From SBBG01 sp033717875 (lineage in GTDB: Bacteria > Pseudomonadota > Gammaproteobacteria > Ga0077554 > Ga007554), in the NCBI GenBank assembly GCA_033717875.1, contig JADDKJ010000035.1, forward strand, positions 1-35,562: DNA of 35,562 nt, written 5' to 3'. Position 1 is the first letter of the stretch; the number at the start of each line of letters is the position of its first letter. The notes under the pieces were generated by a model. The model was not told the origin of the DNA. It made no database searches and saw only the letters and a program-made list of their open reading frames with translations. The position numbers were made by a program, and so were the translations under genes. Below are positions 20,520 through 28,647 of this stretch, in pieces.

Positions 20520-21140
20520 ATGGAATTACAACTGCAAAGTTTGAAAGCGGGCGAGTCCGCAGGATTGATCCAGGTGTCCGACGCCACGTTCGGCCGCCCC
20601 TTCAGTGAGTCGTTGGTGCATCAGGTCGTCACCGCCTATCTGGCGGGCGCGCGTGCCGGCACCCATGCGCAGAAGACGCGCTCCCAGGTGCGGGGCGGCG
20701 GCGCCAAGCCCTTCAAGCAGAAGGGTTCGGGCCGTGCGCGCGCCGGTACCATCCGCAGCCCGCTGTGGCGTAAGGGCGGCAAGATTTTCGCCGCCGTGCC
20801 TGGCGATTACTCGCAGAAAGTGAATAAAAAGATGTATCGCAGCGCCATCAGCGCGATTCTTTCGGAGTTGCTGCGCCAGGAGCGCTTGCTGGTGGTCGAT
20901 TCGTTCTCGGTCGGTAGTCCGAAGGCCCGCGAGCTGTTGGCGAAACTGACGGCCGCGAATTTGTCCAATGTATTGATTGTGACGGACAATGTCGATGCCA
21001 ACCTGGAGCTGGCGGCGCGTAATTTGATCAATGTTGAAGTTACCGATTCTCGGCACGCGGATCCCGTGAGCCTGGTCGGTTTCGAGAAGGTGCTGATGAC
21101 CGTCGGCGCGCTCAGGCAGTTTGAGGAGGTGCTGGGGTGA
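20520..21140 (+). CDS. rplD: 50S ribosomal protein L4
   Basis: The 206-residue L4 (E. coli 201) has a globular domain and a long loop that lines the peptide exit tunnel. The loop is visible as QVRGGGAKPFKQKGSGRAR followed by SPLWRKGGKIF (about 57-90). In E. coli L4 also represses the S10 operon through its leader; no such leader precedes rpsJ here, so that loop of control is probably absent. GTAAGGG lies before the ATG. The last 4 nt overlap rplW (GTGA). Confidence 0.98.
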   Translation: MELQLQSLKAGESAGLIQVSDATFGRPFSESLVHQVVTAYLAGARAGTHAQKTRSQVRGGGAKPFKQKGSGRARAGTIRSPLWRKGGKIFAAVPGDYSQKVNKKMYRSAISAILSELLRQERLLVVDSFSVGSPKARELLAKLTAANLSNVLIVTDNVDANLELAARNLINVEVTDSRHADPVSLVGFEKVLMTVGALRQFEEVLG

Positions 21141-21433
21141 ATCAGGAACGTTTGATGAATATTCTGCTGGCGCCCCACGTGTCGGAGAAAAGCACCCGGA
21201 TCGCGGATGCCGACCGGCAAGTGGTGTTTAAAGTCGTCCGCGATGCCACCAAGCCCGAAATCAAAGGTGCCATTGAGCTGATGTTCAATGTGCAGGTCGC
21301 CGATGTGCGTGTCTGCAATGTCAAAGGCAAGACCAAGCGCTTTGGTCGCATGGAAGGCCGCCGTTCCAACTGGAAGAAGGCCTACGTGACGCTGAAGCCC
21401 GGCCATGACATTAATTTCATGGGCCCACAGTAA
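21137..21433 (+). CDS. rplW: 50S ribosomal protein L23
   Basis: The 98-residue L23 sits at the tunnel exit and is the docking site for trigger factor and SRP in E. coli. The MNQERLMNILLAPHVSEKS start and the NVKGKTKRFGRMEGRRSNWK loop are conserved. The start is GTG overlapping the rplD stop by 4 nt, with GAGGAGG about 6 nt upstream. The overlap suggests coupled translation, keeping L4 and L23 equimolar. Confidence 0.98.
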   Translation: MNQERLMNILLAPHVSEKSTRIADADRQVVFKVVRDATKPEIKGAIELMFNVQVADVRVCNVKGKTKRFGRMEGRRSNWKKAYVTLKPGHDINFMGPQ

Positions 21434-21465
21434 AGCGGCGATCAGGTTGATAAAGGACCATAGTC

Positions 21466-22287
21466 ATGGCAATAGTTAAACAGAATCCTACATCCGCGGG
21501 TCGTCGCTTCGTTGTGAAGGTCATGACCCCGGGCTTGCACAAGGGCGAGCCTTATGCGCCGTTGCTGGAGAAGAAAAGCAAGAATTCGGGCCGTAATAAT
21601 CAAGGCCGCGTCACCGCGCGTCACCAGGGCGGCGGTCACAAGCAGCATTACCGCGTCATTGATTTCAAGCGCAACAAGGACGGCATACCGGCACGAGTAG
21701 AGCGTATCGAGTATGACCCCAACCGCAGCGCGCATATCGCCCTGATGCTCTACGCCGACGGCGAACGCCGTTATATCGTTGCGCCCAAGGGCGTGCAAGC
21801 GGGTGATTCGCTGCAATCCGGCGCCGATGCGCCGATCAAGGCGGGCAACTGCTTGCCGTTGCGCAACATCCCCGTCGGCACCACCGTGCATTGCATCGAG
21901 ATCAAGCCCGGCAAGGGTGCCCAGCTTGCCCGTAGCGCGGGCGCCGCTGTGCAGCTGGTTGCGCGTGAGGGCGGTTATGCCACCCTGCGCTTGCGTTCCG
22001 GCGAGTTGCGCAAAATCCAGGTGGATTGCAAGGCCACCGTAGGCGAGGTCGGTAATGCAGAGCATAGCCTGCGTTCGCTGGGCAAAGCGGGTGCAAGCCG
22101 CTGGCGTGGCATCCGTCCCACCGTGCGTGGTGTGGCGATGAACCCGGTCGATCACCCGCATGGCGGTGGCGAAGGCAGAACCTCCGGCGGCCGTCATCCG
22201 GTGTCGCCGTGGGGCAAGCCGACCAAGGGTGCCAAGACGCGCCATAACAAGCGTACCGACGGCATGATTGTGCGGCGTCGCAAGTGA
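21466..22287 (+). CDS. rplB: 50S ribosomal protein L2
   Basis: The 273 residues equal the E. coli length. L2 binds 23S rRNA and is needed for subunit joining and peptidyl transfer. The N-terminal SAGRRFVVKV, the SGRNNQGRVTARHQGGGHK block and the C-terminal MNPVDHPHGGGEGRTSGG motif are intact; this last motif holds the conserved histidine (His229 in E. coli) implicated in peptidyl transferase activity. AGGACC lies just before the ATG. It lies 32 nt after rplW. Confidence 0.98.
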   Translation: MAIVKQNPTSAGRRFVVKVMTPGLHKGEPYAPLLEKKSKNSGRNNQGRVTARHQGGGHKQHYRVIDFKRNKDGIPARVERIEYDPNRSAHIALMLYADGERRYIVAPKGVQAGDSLQSGADAPIKAGNCLPLRNIPVGTTVHCIEIKPGKGAQLARSAGAAVQLVAREGGYATLRLRSGELRKIQVDCKATVGEVGNAEHSLRSLGKAGASRWRGIRPTVRGVAMNPVDHPHGGGEGRTSGGRHPVSPWGKPTKGAKTRHNKRTDGMIVRRRK

Positions 22288-22305
22288 AGTTGAGAGGATA
22301 GTAGC

Positions 22306-22578
22306 GTGCCACGTTCAATTAAAAAAGGTCCATTCATCGATCTGCACCTGGCCCAAAAGGTCGAGGCGGCGATTGCCACCAACAGCAAACGTCCAATCAA
22401 GACGTGGTCGCGCCGTTCAATGGTCGCTCCGAACATGATCGGTTTGACGATCGCCGTCCATAACGGCAAGCAGCATGTGCCGGTGATGGTCAGTGAAAAC
22501 ATGGTTGGTCACAAGCTGGGTGAGTTTGCCGTTACCCGGACCTACAAAGGTCACTCCGGTGACCGCAAGACGAAGTAA
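22306..22578 (+). CDS. rpsS: 30S ribosomal protein S19
   Basis: The 90-residue S19 forms a complex with S13 in the 30S head near the A-site tRNA. MPRSIKKGPFIDLHLAQKV at the start, TWSRRSMVAPNMIG and GHKLGEFAVTRTYKGH are conserved. GTG start at 22306 with GAGAGGA 7 nt upstream. E. coli S19 is 92 residues. It lies 18 nt after rplB and 13 nt before rplV. Confidence 0.98.
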   Translation: MPRSIKKGPFIDLHLAQKVEAAIATNSKRPIKTWSRRSMVAPNMIGLTIAVHNGKQHVPVMVSENMVGHKLGEFAVTRTYKGHSGDRKTK

Positions 22579-22591
22579 CGGGGTTTTTGAA

Positions 22592-22927
22592 ATGGAAACT
22601 GTCGCCAAGTTGAAGTATGCGCGGATCTCCGCTCAGAAGGGTCGCCTGGTCGCCGATCAAATTCGTGGCATGCCGGTGGAAAATGCGCTAAAATTACTGG
22701 CTTTCAGCCAGAAAAAGGCTGCATCCCTCGTCAAGAAGGTGCTGGAGTCCGCGATTGCCAACGCGGAGCATAACGACGGCGCCGATATCGATGCGCTCAA
22801 GGTGTCGATGGTCTGCGTCGACGAAGGCCCAAGCTACAAGCGCATGCATGCGCGAGCCAAGGGACGTGGCAGCCGTATTCTGAAGCGCACCAGCCACATT
22901 ACCGTGGCGGTGGCCGAGAAAAAGTAG
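22592..22927 (+). CDS. rplV: 50S ribosomal protein L22
   Basis: The 111-residue L22 lines the peptide exit tunnel with a long beta-hairpin. The fold is visible as AKLKYARISAQKGRLVADQIRG, NAEHNDGADIDALKV and the loop YKRMHARAKGRGSRILKRT; this loop is where macrolide-resistance changes occur in E. coli. ATG at 22592 is chosen because it gives the E. coli length (110). An in-frame upstream ATG at 22493 would run inside rpsS. Confidence 0.97.
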   Translation: METVAKLKYARISAQKGRLVADQIRGMPVENALKLLAFSQKKAASLVKKVLESAIANAEHNDGADIDALKVSMVCVDEGPSYKRMHARAKGRGSRILKRTSHITVAVAEKK

Positions 22928-22940
22928 AGAGAGAATCTAA

Positions 22941-23627
22941 ATGGGTCAGAAAGTTCATCCGACAGGGATCCGGCTTGGCATTGTCAAGGACTGGACCTCG
23001 AAGTGGTATGCCGATTCCAAGCATTACCCGGAATATCTGAACACCGATTTGCGGGTGCGTCAGTTCTTGAAGAAGAAGCTTGCGCAGGCGTCTGTGAGCC
23101 GTATCCAGATCGAGCGTCCCGCTCGCAACGCACGCATCACGATCCACACGGCGCGTCCCGGTATCGTGATTGGCAAGAAGGGCGAGGATATCGAAGCGCT
23201 GCGCAAAGAGGTGGCTTCGATGATGGGGGTTGCTCCGAACATGGTGCATATCAACATCGAAGAGATCCGCAAGCCCGAAATCGATGCCAACCTGGTCGCG
23301 GAGAGCGTGGCGCAGCAGTTGGAGCGCCGTATCATGTTTCGCCGCGCCATGAAGCGCGCCGTCACGAATACCATGCGGCTTGGCGGACTGGGTATCAAGA
23401 TCAAGGTTTCTGGTCGCCTGGGTGGCGCCGAAATCGCGCGTACCGAATGGTATCGTGAAGGACGTGTGCCATTGCACACCCTGCGCGCCGATATCGATTA
23501 CGGTTTCGCCGAGGCACATACGCCTTCCGGAGTGATCGGTATCAAGGTCTGGATTTTCAAGGGCGAAGTGTTTGGCAAAGGTGAAAAGGCCGAAGGCGCC
23601 AGCGCTGAAAAAGCTGCGGCCAGTTGA
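22941..23627 (+). CDS. rpsC: 30S ribosomal protein S3
   Basis: The 228-residue S3 forms part of the mRNA entry pore and helicase with S4 and S5. MGQKVHPTGIRLGIVKDW starts the protein, and the type II KH domain with GIVIGKKGEDIEALRKEV is at about 74-91. The C-terminal domain RTEWYREGRVPLHTLRADI follows. The final tail is Ala/Glu/Lys-rich and about 5 residues shorter overall than E. coli S3. AGAGAGA precedes the ATG; 13 nt separate it from rplV. Confidence 0.98.
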   Translation: MGQKVHPTGIRLGIVKDWTSKWYADSKHYPEYLNTDLRVRQFLKKKLAQASVSRIQIERPARNARITIHTARPGIVIGKKGEDIEALRKEVASMMGVAPNMVHINIEEIRKPEIDANLVAESVAQQLERRIMFRRAMKRAVTNTMRLGGLGIKIKVSGRLGGAEIARTEWYREGRVPLHTLRADIDYGFAEAHTPSGVIGIKVWIFKGEVFGKGEKAEGASAEKAAAS

Positions 23628-23642
23628 TGAGGATATACGGTA

Positions 23643-24056
23643 ATGCTTCAGCCTAAAAAAACCAAATATCGTAAACAGCACAAAGGCCGCAATCGCGGTC
23701 TGGCGACGACGGGAAACAAGGTCAGCTTTGGCGAGTTCGGTCTCAAGGCGACCACCACCGGCCGCATCACCGCACGCCAGATCGAAGCCGCGCGCCGGGC
23801 GATGACGCGCTATGTGAAACGCGGTGGCAAAATCTGGATCCGCATTTTCCCGGACAAGCCGATTACCAAGAAGCCTCTCGAGGTGCGTATGGGTAGCGGT
23901 AAGGGTAATGTCGAATATTGGGTTGCCCAGATTCAGCCGGGCCGCATGCTGTATGAAATGGAAGGTGTCAGTGAGGAAGTGGCGCGCGAAGCATTCAAGC
24001 TTGCCGCCGCCAAGCTTCCTGTGCAGACCACCTTCACAGTCCGGACGGTAATGTAA
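23643..24056 (+). CDS. rplP: 50S ribosomal protein L16
   Basis: The 137-residue L16 organises the A-site side of the 50S subunit. MLQPKKTKYRKQHKGRNRG starts it. The VRMGSGKGNVEYWVAQI block contains the arginine equivalent to Arg81, hydroxylated by RoxA in E. coli. The stop codon TAA shares its last base with the rpmC ATG (TAATG), so L29 translation is probably coupled to L16. GAGGAT precedes the ATG. Confidence 0.98.
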   Translation: MLQPKKTKYRKQHKGRNRGLATTGNKVSFGEFGLKATTTGRITARQIEAARRAMTRYVKRGGKIWIRIFPDKPITKKPLEVRMGSGKGNVEYWVAQIQPGRMLYEMEGVSEEVAREAFKLAAAKLPVQTTFTVRTVM

Positions 24057-24253
24057 TGAAAGCGAAAGATCTCAGGCAAAAGAATGTTGCAGAGCTGAAG
24101 CAGGAGCTGCTCAGCGTGCTCCGCGAGCAATTCAATCTGCGCATGCAAAAAGGTTCTGGCCAGTTGTCCAAGCCCCATCAGGTGAAGGTGGCACGCAGGA
24201 ACATAGCGCGTATCAAGACGATACTGAATGAAAAAGCGGGTAATGCATCATGA
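24056..24253 (+). CDS. rpmC: 50S ribosomal protein L29
   Basis: The 65-residue two-helix protein lies near the tunnel exit beside L23. Conserved MKAKDLRQKNVAELKQEL and the QLSKPHQVKVARRNIARIKT C-terminal helix are seen. It starts on the last base of rplP and its stop overlaps the rpsQ start by 4 nt (ATGA), so rplP, rpmC and rpsQ form a tightly coupled trio. Confidence 0.97.
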   Translation: MKAKDLRQKNVAELKQELLSVLREQFNLRMQKGSGQLSKPHQVKVARRNIARIKTILNEKAGNAS

Positions 24254-24510
24254 GCGACGAGGTAAAAGTGTCTCATGCGGTGACCGGCCGCGTTGTCAGC
24301 AACAAGATGGATAAATCCATCACGGTGTTGATAGAGCGCAATGTGCGTCATCCCTTGTACAAGAAATACATCAAGCGCTCCAGCAAACTGCATGCTCATG
24401 ACGAGAATAATGAATGCGGCGAGGGTGACCTTGTAGTGATACAGCAGTGCCGTCCAATATCCAAGACCAAATCCTGGCGCTTGGTGAAGATCGTTGAGCG
24501 CGCAAGCTGA
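24250..24510 (+). CDS. rpsQ: 30S ribosomal protein S17
   Basis: The 86-residue OB-fold protein binds 16S rRNA early in assembly. VTGRVVSNKMDKSITVLIER and YKKYIKRSSKLHAHDE are typical. E. coli S17 is 84 residues. It overlaps rpmC by 4 nt and is the last gene of the S10 set; rplN follows after 32 nt without a clear promoter in the gap, so read-through into the spc genes is expected. Confidence 0.97.
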   Translation: MSDEVKVSHAVTGRVVSNKMDKSITVLIERNVRHPLYKKYIKRSSKLHAHDENNECGEGDLVVIQQCRPISKTKSWRLVKIVERAS

Positions 24511-24542
24511 CATAAGCTCGAATACGGATTGGAGATAGTTCA

Positions 24543-24911
24543 ATGATCCAAATGCAAACCGCGCTGGAAGTGGCTGACAACAGCGGCGCTCGTGAAGTGA
24601 TGTGCATCAAGGTGCTCGGCGGGTCACACCGTCGTTACGCCCATATTGGTGATGTCATCAAGGTCAGCGTAAAGGATGCCCTGCCGCGCAGCAAGGTGAA
24701 AAAGGGTGAAGTATATAATGCCGTGGTCGTCAGAACCCGCAAGGGCGTGCGTCGCCCTGACGGTTCGATCATCCGTTTCGATGGCAATGCTGCGGTTCTG
24801 CTGAATAATCAGCTCCAGCCGATCGGTACCCGTATCTTCGGGCCAGTGACCCGCGAGTTGCGTACCGAGAAGTTCATGAAGATTGTTTCGCTGGCTCCGG
24901 AAGTCCTCTGA
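24543..24911 (+). CDS. rplN: 50S ribosomal protein L14
   Basis: The 122-residue L14 lies at the subunit interface and forms bridge B8; it is also the docking site of the silencing factor RsfS. MIQMQTALEVADNSGAREV, RRYAHIGDVIKVSVKDA and the RIFGPVTRELR segment are conserved. GGAGA lies 7 nt before the ATG. It opens the spc gene set. Confidence 0.98.
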   Translation: MIQMQTALEVADNSGAREVMCIKVLGGSHRRYAHIGDVIKVSVKDALPRSKVKKGEVYNAVVVRTRKGVRRPDGSIIRFDGNAAVLLNNQLQPIGTRIFGPVTRELRTEKFMKIVSLAPEVL

Positions 24912-24947
24912 GCAGGATCCAGCGGTAAAAGATCGGGAATACTGAAG

Positions 24948-25265
24948 ATGCAAAAGATCAGGAAGGGTGACGACGTTATTGTTACCACCGGTAAGGATAA
25001 GGGCAAGCGTGGCACCGTCGCGCGTGTGCTGGACAACGACCGCGTGGTGGTCGAAAACGTCAATGTGGTGAAGCGGCATACCAAGCCCAATCCTGCGCGT
25101 AATGTGCCGGGTGGCATCGTCGAAAAAGAAATGTCGATCCATGTTTCGAATGTCGCGTTGTTCAACCCCGTCACGAAAAAAGCGGACAGGGCAGGCATTA
25201 AAGTGTTGGAGGATGGACGTAAAGTCCGTTACTTCAAGTCCAACAACGAGAATGTGGACGTTTAA
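24948..25265 (+). CDS. rplX: 50S ribosomal protein L24
   Basis: The 105-residue L24 initiates 50S assembly. The KOW motif is visible at the start (KIRKGDDVIVTTGKDKGKRG), followed by NVVKRHTKPN and the IHVSNVALFNP strand. E. coli L24 is 104 residues. It lies 36 nt after rplN. In E. coli this start region carries the S8 repressor site; I could not verify an S8-binding fold here. Confidence 0.97.
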   Translation: MQKIRKGDDVIVTTGKDKGKRGTVARVLDNDRVVVENVNVVKRHTKPNPARNVPGGIVEKEMSIHVSNVALFNPVTKKADRAGIKVLEDGRKVRYFKSNNENVDV

Positions 25266-25279
25266 GGTCGGGAATTAAA

Positions 25280-25819
25280 ATGGCGAGATTGCAACAATAC
25301 TATCGTGACACCGTCGTCAAGCAGCTCATGGAGCAGTTTGCCTACAAGAGCGTCATGGAAGTGCCCAAGATTACCAAGATCACCCTCAATATGGGTGTGG
25401 GCGAGGCCGTGGGTGACAGGAAGGTGATCGAAAATGCCGTCGGTGATCTGACCAAGATCGCGGGGCAAAAGCCGGTTGTGAACCTGGCGCGTAAATCCGT
25501 TGCCGGTTTCAAAGTGCGCGAGAACTGGCCTATTGGCTGCAAGGTTACCCTGCGCCGCGATCGTATGTATGAGTTTCTGGATCGCCTGGTCAGTATCGCC
25601 ATACCACGCATCCGCGATTTTCGCGGTCTGAGCGCCAAGGCGTTTGATGGTCGCGGAAACTACAGTTTGGGTGTGAAAGAGCAAATCATCTTTCCCGAGA
25701 TCGAGTACGACAAGATCGATGTTCTGCGTGGCTTGGATGTCACCATCACGACCACAGCGAAAACCGATGAAGAAGGGCGCGCCCTGCTGGCCGCCTTCAA
25801 TTTCCCGTTCAGGAAGTAA
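25280..25819 (+). CDS. rplE: 50S ribosomal protein L5
   Basis: The 179 residues equal the E. coli length. L5 binds 5S rRNA in the central protuberance with L18 and L25 and contacts P-site tRNA. MARLQQYYRDTVVKQLMEQF, KITLNMGVGEAVGDRK and the FRGLSAKAFDGRGNYSLG loop are conserved. It lies 14 nt after rplX and 9 nt before rpsN. Confidence 0.98.
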   Translation: MARLQQYYRDTVVKQLMEQFAYKSVMEVPKITKITLNMGVGEAVGDRKVIENAVGDLTKIAGQKPVVNLARKSVAGFKVRENWPIGCKVTLRRDRMYEFLDRLVSIAIPRIRDFRGLSAKAFDGRGNYSLGVKEQIIFPEIEYDKIDVLRGLDVTITTTAKTDEEGRALLAAFNFPFRK

Positions 25820-25828
25820 GGAAGAATT

Positions 25829-26134
25829 ATGGCAAAACGTTCCATGATTAACCGCGAAATAAAGCGTTCGGGCTTGGTACGAAAATTCGCGGCGAAACGC
25901 GACGAGCTGAAGGCAAAAGCGGTCAATCTCAACCTGTCCCCGGAAGAGCGTGCCGAAGCGCAGCGCAAGTTCCAGGCGATGCCGCGTGATGCCAGCCCTT
26001 GCCGTATGCGCAATCGTTGCCGGATCAGCGGCCGTCCGCGTGGTTTTTATCGCAAGTTTGGCTTGGCGCGTAACAAGCTGCGCGAAGCGGCGATGCGTGG
26101 TGACATTCCCGGTTTGGTCAAGGCCAGCTGGTAA
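25829..26134 (+). CDS. rpsN: 30S ribosomal protein S14 (long, zinc-free form)
   Basis: The 101-residue S14 belongs to the long C-minus type. The region that in zinc forms carries two CxxC pairs reads DASPCRMRNRCRISGRPRGF, with only two cysteines five residues apart, so no zinc ribbon is expected. The KFGLARNKLREAAMRG and IPGLVKASW ending are conserved. Length equals E. coli S14. AGGAAG precedes the ATG. Confidence 0.97.
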   Translation: MAKRSMINREIKRSGLVRKFAAKRDELKAKAVNLNLSPEERAEAQRKFQAMPRDASPCRMRNRCRISGRPRGFYRKFGLARNKLREAAMRGDIPGLVKASW

Positions 26135-26176
26135 GTTTTTCGGGTAAAAATTTTAACTGATATTTGGAATCGGATT

Positions 26177-26572
26177 ATGAGCTTGACCGACCCTATTGCG
26201 GACATGTTGACCCGCATCCGTAACGCCTTGGGTGCTGCGAAGTCTGATGTGAGCATGCCCGCTTCGAAGCAGAAACTGGCTATCGCCAGGGTGCTGAAGG
26301 ATGAAGGCTATATCAATGACTATTCTGTTCAGGATCAAGACGGAAAAGCGACATTGGTGATTGGATTGAAATACTTTGAAGGCAAGCCGGTGATTGAGGC
26401 CATCAAACGCGTCAGCCGTCCTGGGTTGCGCGTATATAACGGCAAGGATGATCTGCCGAAGGTGATGGGCGGCCTGGGTGTCGCAATCGTATCGACTCCC
26501 AAGGGCGTGATGACCGACCGTGCGGCCCGTGCGGGCGGCCACGGTGGCGAAGTCCTTTGCATTGTCTCGTAA
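26177..26572 (+). CDS. rpsH: 30S ribosomal protein S8
   Basis: The 131-residue S8 binds the central domain of 16S rRNA and in E. coli also represses the spc operon. MSLTDPIADMLTRIRNAL, SRPGLRVY and the C-terminal GLGVAIVSTPKGVMTDRAAR with the final GEVLCIVS are conserved. It follows rpsN by 42 nt and precedes rplF by 15 nt. Confidence 0.98.
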   Translation: MSLTDPIADMLTRIRNALGAAKSDVSMPASKQKLAIARVLKDEGYINDYSVQDQDGKATLVIGLKYFEGKPVIEAIKRVSRPGLRVYNGKDDLPKVMGGLGVAIVSTPKGVMTDRAARAGGHGGEVLCIVS

Positions 26573-26587
26573 GGTAGGCGTGGAGTT

Positions 26588-27121
26588 ATGTCGAGAGTTG
26601 CTAAAAAACCCGTCACCCTTCCCAAGGGTGTGGCAGTTACCCTAAGCGGCCAAACCATTACTGTCAAAGGTGGCAAGGGCTCGCTGAGCTGGGATATTCC
26701 GGCTTCTGTCGAGGTGCGCGAGGAGGAGAATACCCTGATGTGCGCGCCCCGTGACAGCGAGTCGTCATCGAATGCGATGGCGGGTACGGCGCGTGCGCTG
26801 ATCCACAATATGGTTACCGGTGTCAGCGATGGTTTCCAGAAGAAGCTGGAACTGGTGGGCGTGGGTTATCGAGCGCAGGCGCAAGGTGCGACCTTGAATC
26901 TGACCCTGGGTTTCTCGCATCCGGTCAATTTCCCGGTGCCCAAGGGCATTACGGTTGAAACACCAAGCCAGACCGAGATACTGATCAAGGGTGTCGACAA
27001 GAATCAGGTCGGATTGGTGGCGGCCAAGATTCGTGGCTATCGTCCGCCCGAGCCCTACAAGGGTAAAGGCATTCGTTATTCGGACGAAGTGGTCGTTCGT
27101 AAAGAAGCCAAGAAGAAGTAA
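26588..27121 (+). CDS. rplF: 50S ribosomal protein L6
   Basis: The 177 residues equal the E. coli length. L6 has two similar RNA-binding domains near the factor-binding site. MSRVAKKPVTLPKGV starts it; KKLELVGVGYRAQAQG (about 85-100) and YKGKGIRYSDEVVVRKEAKK (C-terminal) are conserved. GGAG lies 6 nt before the ATG. rplR follows after 11 nt. Confidence 0.98.
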   Translation: MSRVAKKPVTLPKGVAVTLSGQTITVKGGKGSLSWDIPASVEVREEENTLMCAPRDSESSSNAMAGTARALIHNMVTGVSDGFQKKLELVGVGYRAQAQGATLNLTLGFSHPVNFPVPKGITVETPSQTEILIKGVDKNQVGLVAAKIRGYRPPEPYKGKGIRYSDEVVVRKEAKKK

Positions 27122-27132
27122 AGGTGAGTTTC

Positions 27133-27486
27133 GTGGATAAAAAGTCATCACGTATACGCCGCGCACAGCGGACCCGCGCCAGAATCAGATTGCTAGGCGT
27201 CCCCCGGCTATCCATTCACAGGACCCCTAGGCATATTTATGCCCAGGTCATTACTCCCAGCGGTTCCGTCGTCGTGGCGAGTGCGTCCACCCTTGATGCT
27301 GAGGTGAAAGGCGCCATCGCGGACGCGGACAAAACAGGCGCGGCAGTGGTGGTTGGCAAGATGATTGCCAGCCGGGCACAGGCGGCTGGTGTGAAGAAGG
27401 TTGCCTTTGACCGTTCCGGTTTCAGATATCATGGCCGTGTCAAGGCGCTGGCAGATGCGGCTCGTGAAAACGGTCTTGAATTTTAA
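27133..27486 (+). CDS. rplR: 50S ribosomal protein L18
   Basis: The 117-residue L18 carries 5S rRNA into the central protuberance. RLSIHRTPRHIYAQVI and AFDRSGFRYHGRVKALADA are conserved. GTG at 27133 (MDKKSSRIRR) is chosen because it gives exactly the E. coli length and start, with AAGGTGAG ending 4 nt upstream. An in-frame GTG at 27124 would add three residues and consume that ribosome-binding site. Confidence 0.96.
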   Translation: MDKKSSRIRRAQRTRARIRLLGVPRLSIHRTPRHIYAQVITPSGSVVVASASTLDAEVKGAIADADKTGAAVVVGKMIASRAQAAGVKKVAFDRSGFRYHGRVKALADAARENGLEF

Positions 27487-27498
27487 GGAATCAGGGTT

Positions 27499-28011
27499 AT
27501 GACGAATTTTGACGTACCCCAGGGCGGGACGGGTGATGGGCTTCAGGAAAAGCTGATCGCTGTCAGACGTGTCGCCAAAGTGGTCAAGGGTGGCCGCCAG
27601 TTCGGTTTTTCCGCGTTGACCGTGGTTGGTGATGGCCAGGGCCGGATCGGTTTCGGACGTGGCAAGGCGCGTGAAGTGCCAGCAGCGATCCAGAAGGCGA
27701 TGGAAGATGCGCGCCGTAACATGAAATCTGTTCGCCTGAACGGCACTACGCTCCAATATCCGGTGACGGTTCGTTTCGGCGCGTCGAAGGTATACATGCA
27801 GCCGGCTTCGGACGGTACCGGCATCATTGCCGGCGGTGCGATGCGCGCGGTATTCGAGGTGCTCGGCGTGCAGAATGTCCTGGCCAAGTGCATTGGTTCC
27901 AGTAATCCGATCAATATCGTGCGTGCCACGGTGCGCGGCTTGACGGAGATGAAGGACACCGAATATGTTGCCGCCAAGCGTGGCAAGACGGTTGAAGAGA
28001 TAACGGGATAA
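27499..28011 (+). CDS. rpsE: 30S ribosomal protein S5
   Basis: The 170-residue S5 (E. coli 167) lies at the mRNA entry and helps set decoding accuracy. The N-terminal double-stranded RNA-binding domain is visible as LQEKLIAVRRVAKVVKGGR and FSALTVVGDGQGRIGFGRGKA. The C-terminal domain has GGAMRAVFEVLGVQNVLAK. AAGGAA lies upstream of the ATG. It sits 12 nt after rplR and 4 nt before rpmD. Confidence 0.98.
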   Translation: MTNFDVPQGGTGDGLQEKLIAVRRVAKVVKGGRQFGFSALTVVGDGQGRIGFGRGKAREVPAAIQKAMEDARRNMKSVRLNGTTLQYPVTVRFGASKVYMQPASDGTGIIAGGAMRAVFEVLGVQNVLAKCIGSSNPINIVRATVRGLTEMKDTEYVAAKRGKTVEEITG

Positions 28012-28015
28012 GAGC

Positions 28016-28210
28016 ATGTCCGCAGTCAAAAAGAAAGTCCGGGTGACCCTGGTCAGGAGCACCAACGGCAAGCTGCCGTCCCATAAGGCGTGCGTTGCTG
28101 GCTTGGGTTTGCGCCGCATGGGTCACAGTGTTGAGATCGAGGATACCCCGGCCGTGCGCGGCATGATCGGCAAGGTGTCTTATATGGTTAAGGCTGAGGA
28201 GATTGTGTAA
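28016..28210 (+). CDS. rpmD: 50S ribosomal protein L30
   Basis: The 64-residue L30 (E. coli 59) has the usual KKVRVTLVRSTNGKLPSHKA start, GLGLRRMGHSVEIEDTPAVRG middle and GMIGKVSYMVKAEE end. Its stop shares a base with the rplO start (TAATG), and it begins 4 nt after rpsE, so S5, L30 and L15 are probably translated in coupled fashion. Confidence 0.97.
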   Translation: MSAVKKKVRVTLVRSTNGKLPSHKACVAGLGLRRMGHSVEIEDTPAVRGMIGKVSYMVKAEEIV

Positions 28211-28647
28211 TGCGGCTGAATACGATCAAGCCTGCGGTTGGCGAGAAAAAGACCGCCAAGCGCGTGGGGCGCGGTATCGGTTCCGGACTCGGCAAGACTT
28301 GTGGCCGTGGACATAAGGGCCAGCATGCCAGGGCCGGCGGATTCCACAAAGTGGGTTTCGAGGGTGGGCAAATGCCCATTCAGAGGCGTTTGCCCAAGAT
28401 CGGCTTTGCCTCGCTGACTGCCGCGCAAACGGCCGAAGTCACGTTGTCTGAATTGGCAAAGCTTGCCGGTGGTGAGCCCGTCGACCTGGCGGCGCTCAAA
28501 CAGGCAAATCTGATTCATCAGGCGGCCGAGCGCGCGAAAGTGATCCTCTCTGGCAAGATCGAGGCGCCTGTTGTTCTGCGTGGCGTTGCGGTCACCAAGG
28601 GAGCCCGTGCGGCGATCGAAGCCGCAGGCGGCAAGGTCGAGGGCTAA
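28210..28647 (+). CDS. rplO: 50S ribosomal protein L15
   Basis: The 145-residue L15 (E. coli 144) is a late-assembly 50S protein with a long Gly/Lys/Arg-rich arm. MRLNTIKPAVGEKKTAKRVG, GRGIGSGLGKTCGRGHKGQ and GGFHKVGFEGGQMPIQRRL are conserved. It overlaps rpmD by one base. The secY GTG follows its stop codon directly. Confidence 0.98.
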   Translation: MRLNTIKPAVGEKKTAKRVGRGIGSGLGKTCGRGHKGQHARAGGFHKVGFEGGQMPIQRRLPKIGFASLTAAQTAEVTLSELAKLAGGEPVDLAALKQANLIHQAAERAKVILSGKIEAPVVLRGVAVTKGARAAIEAAGGKVEG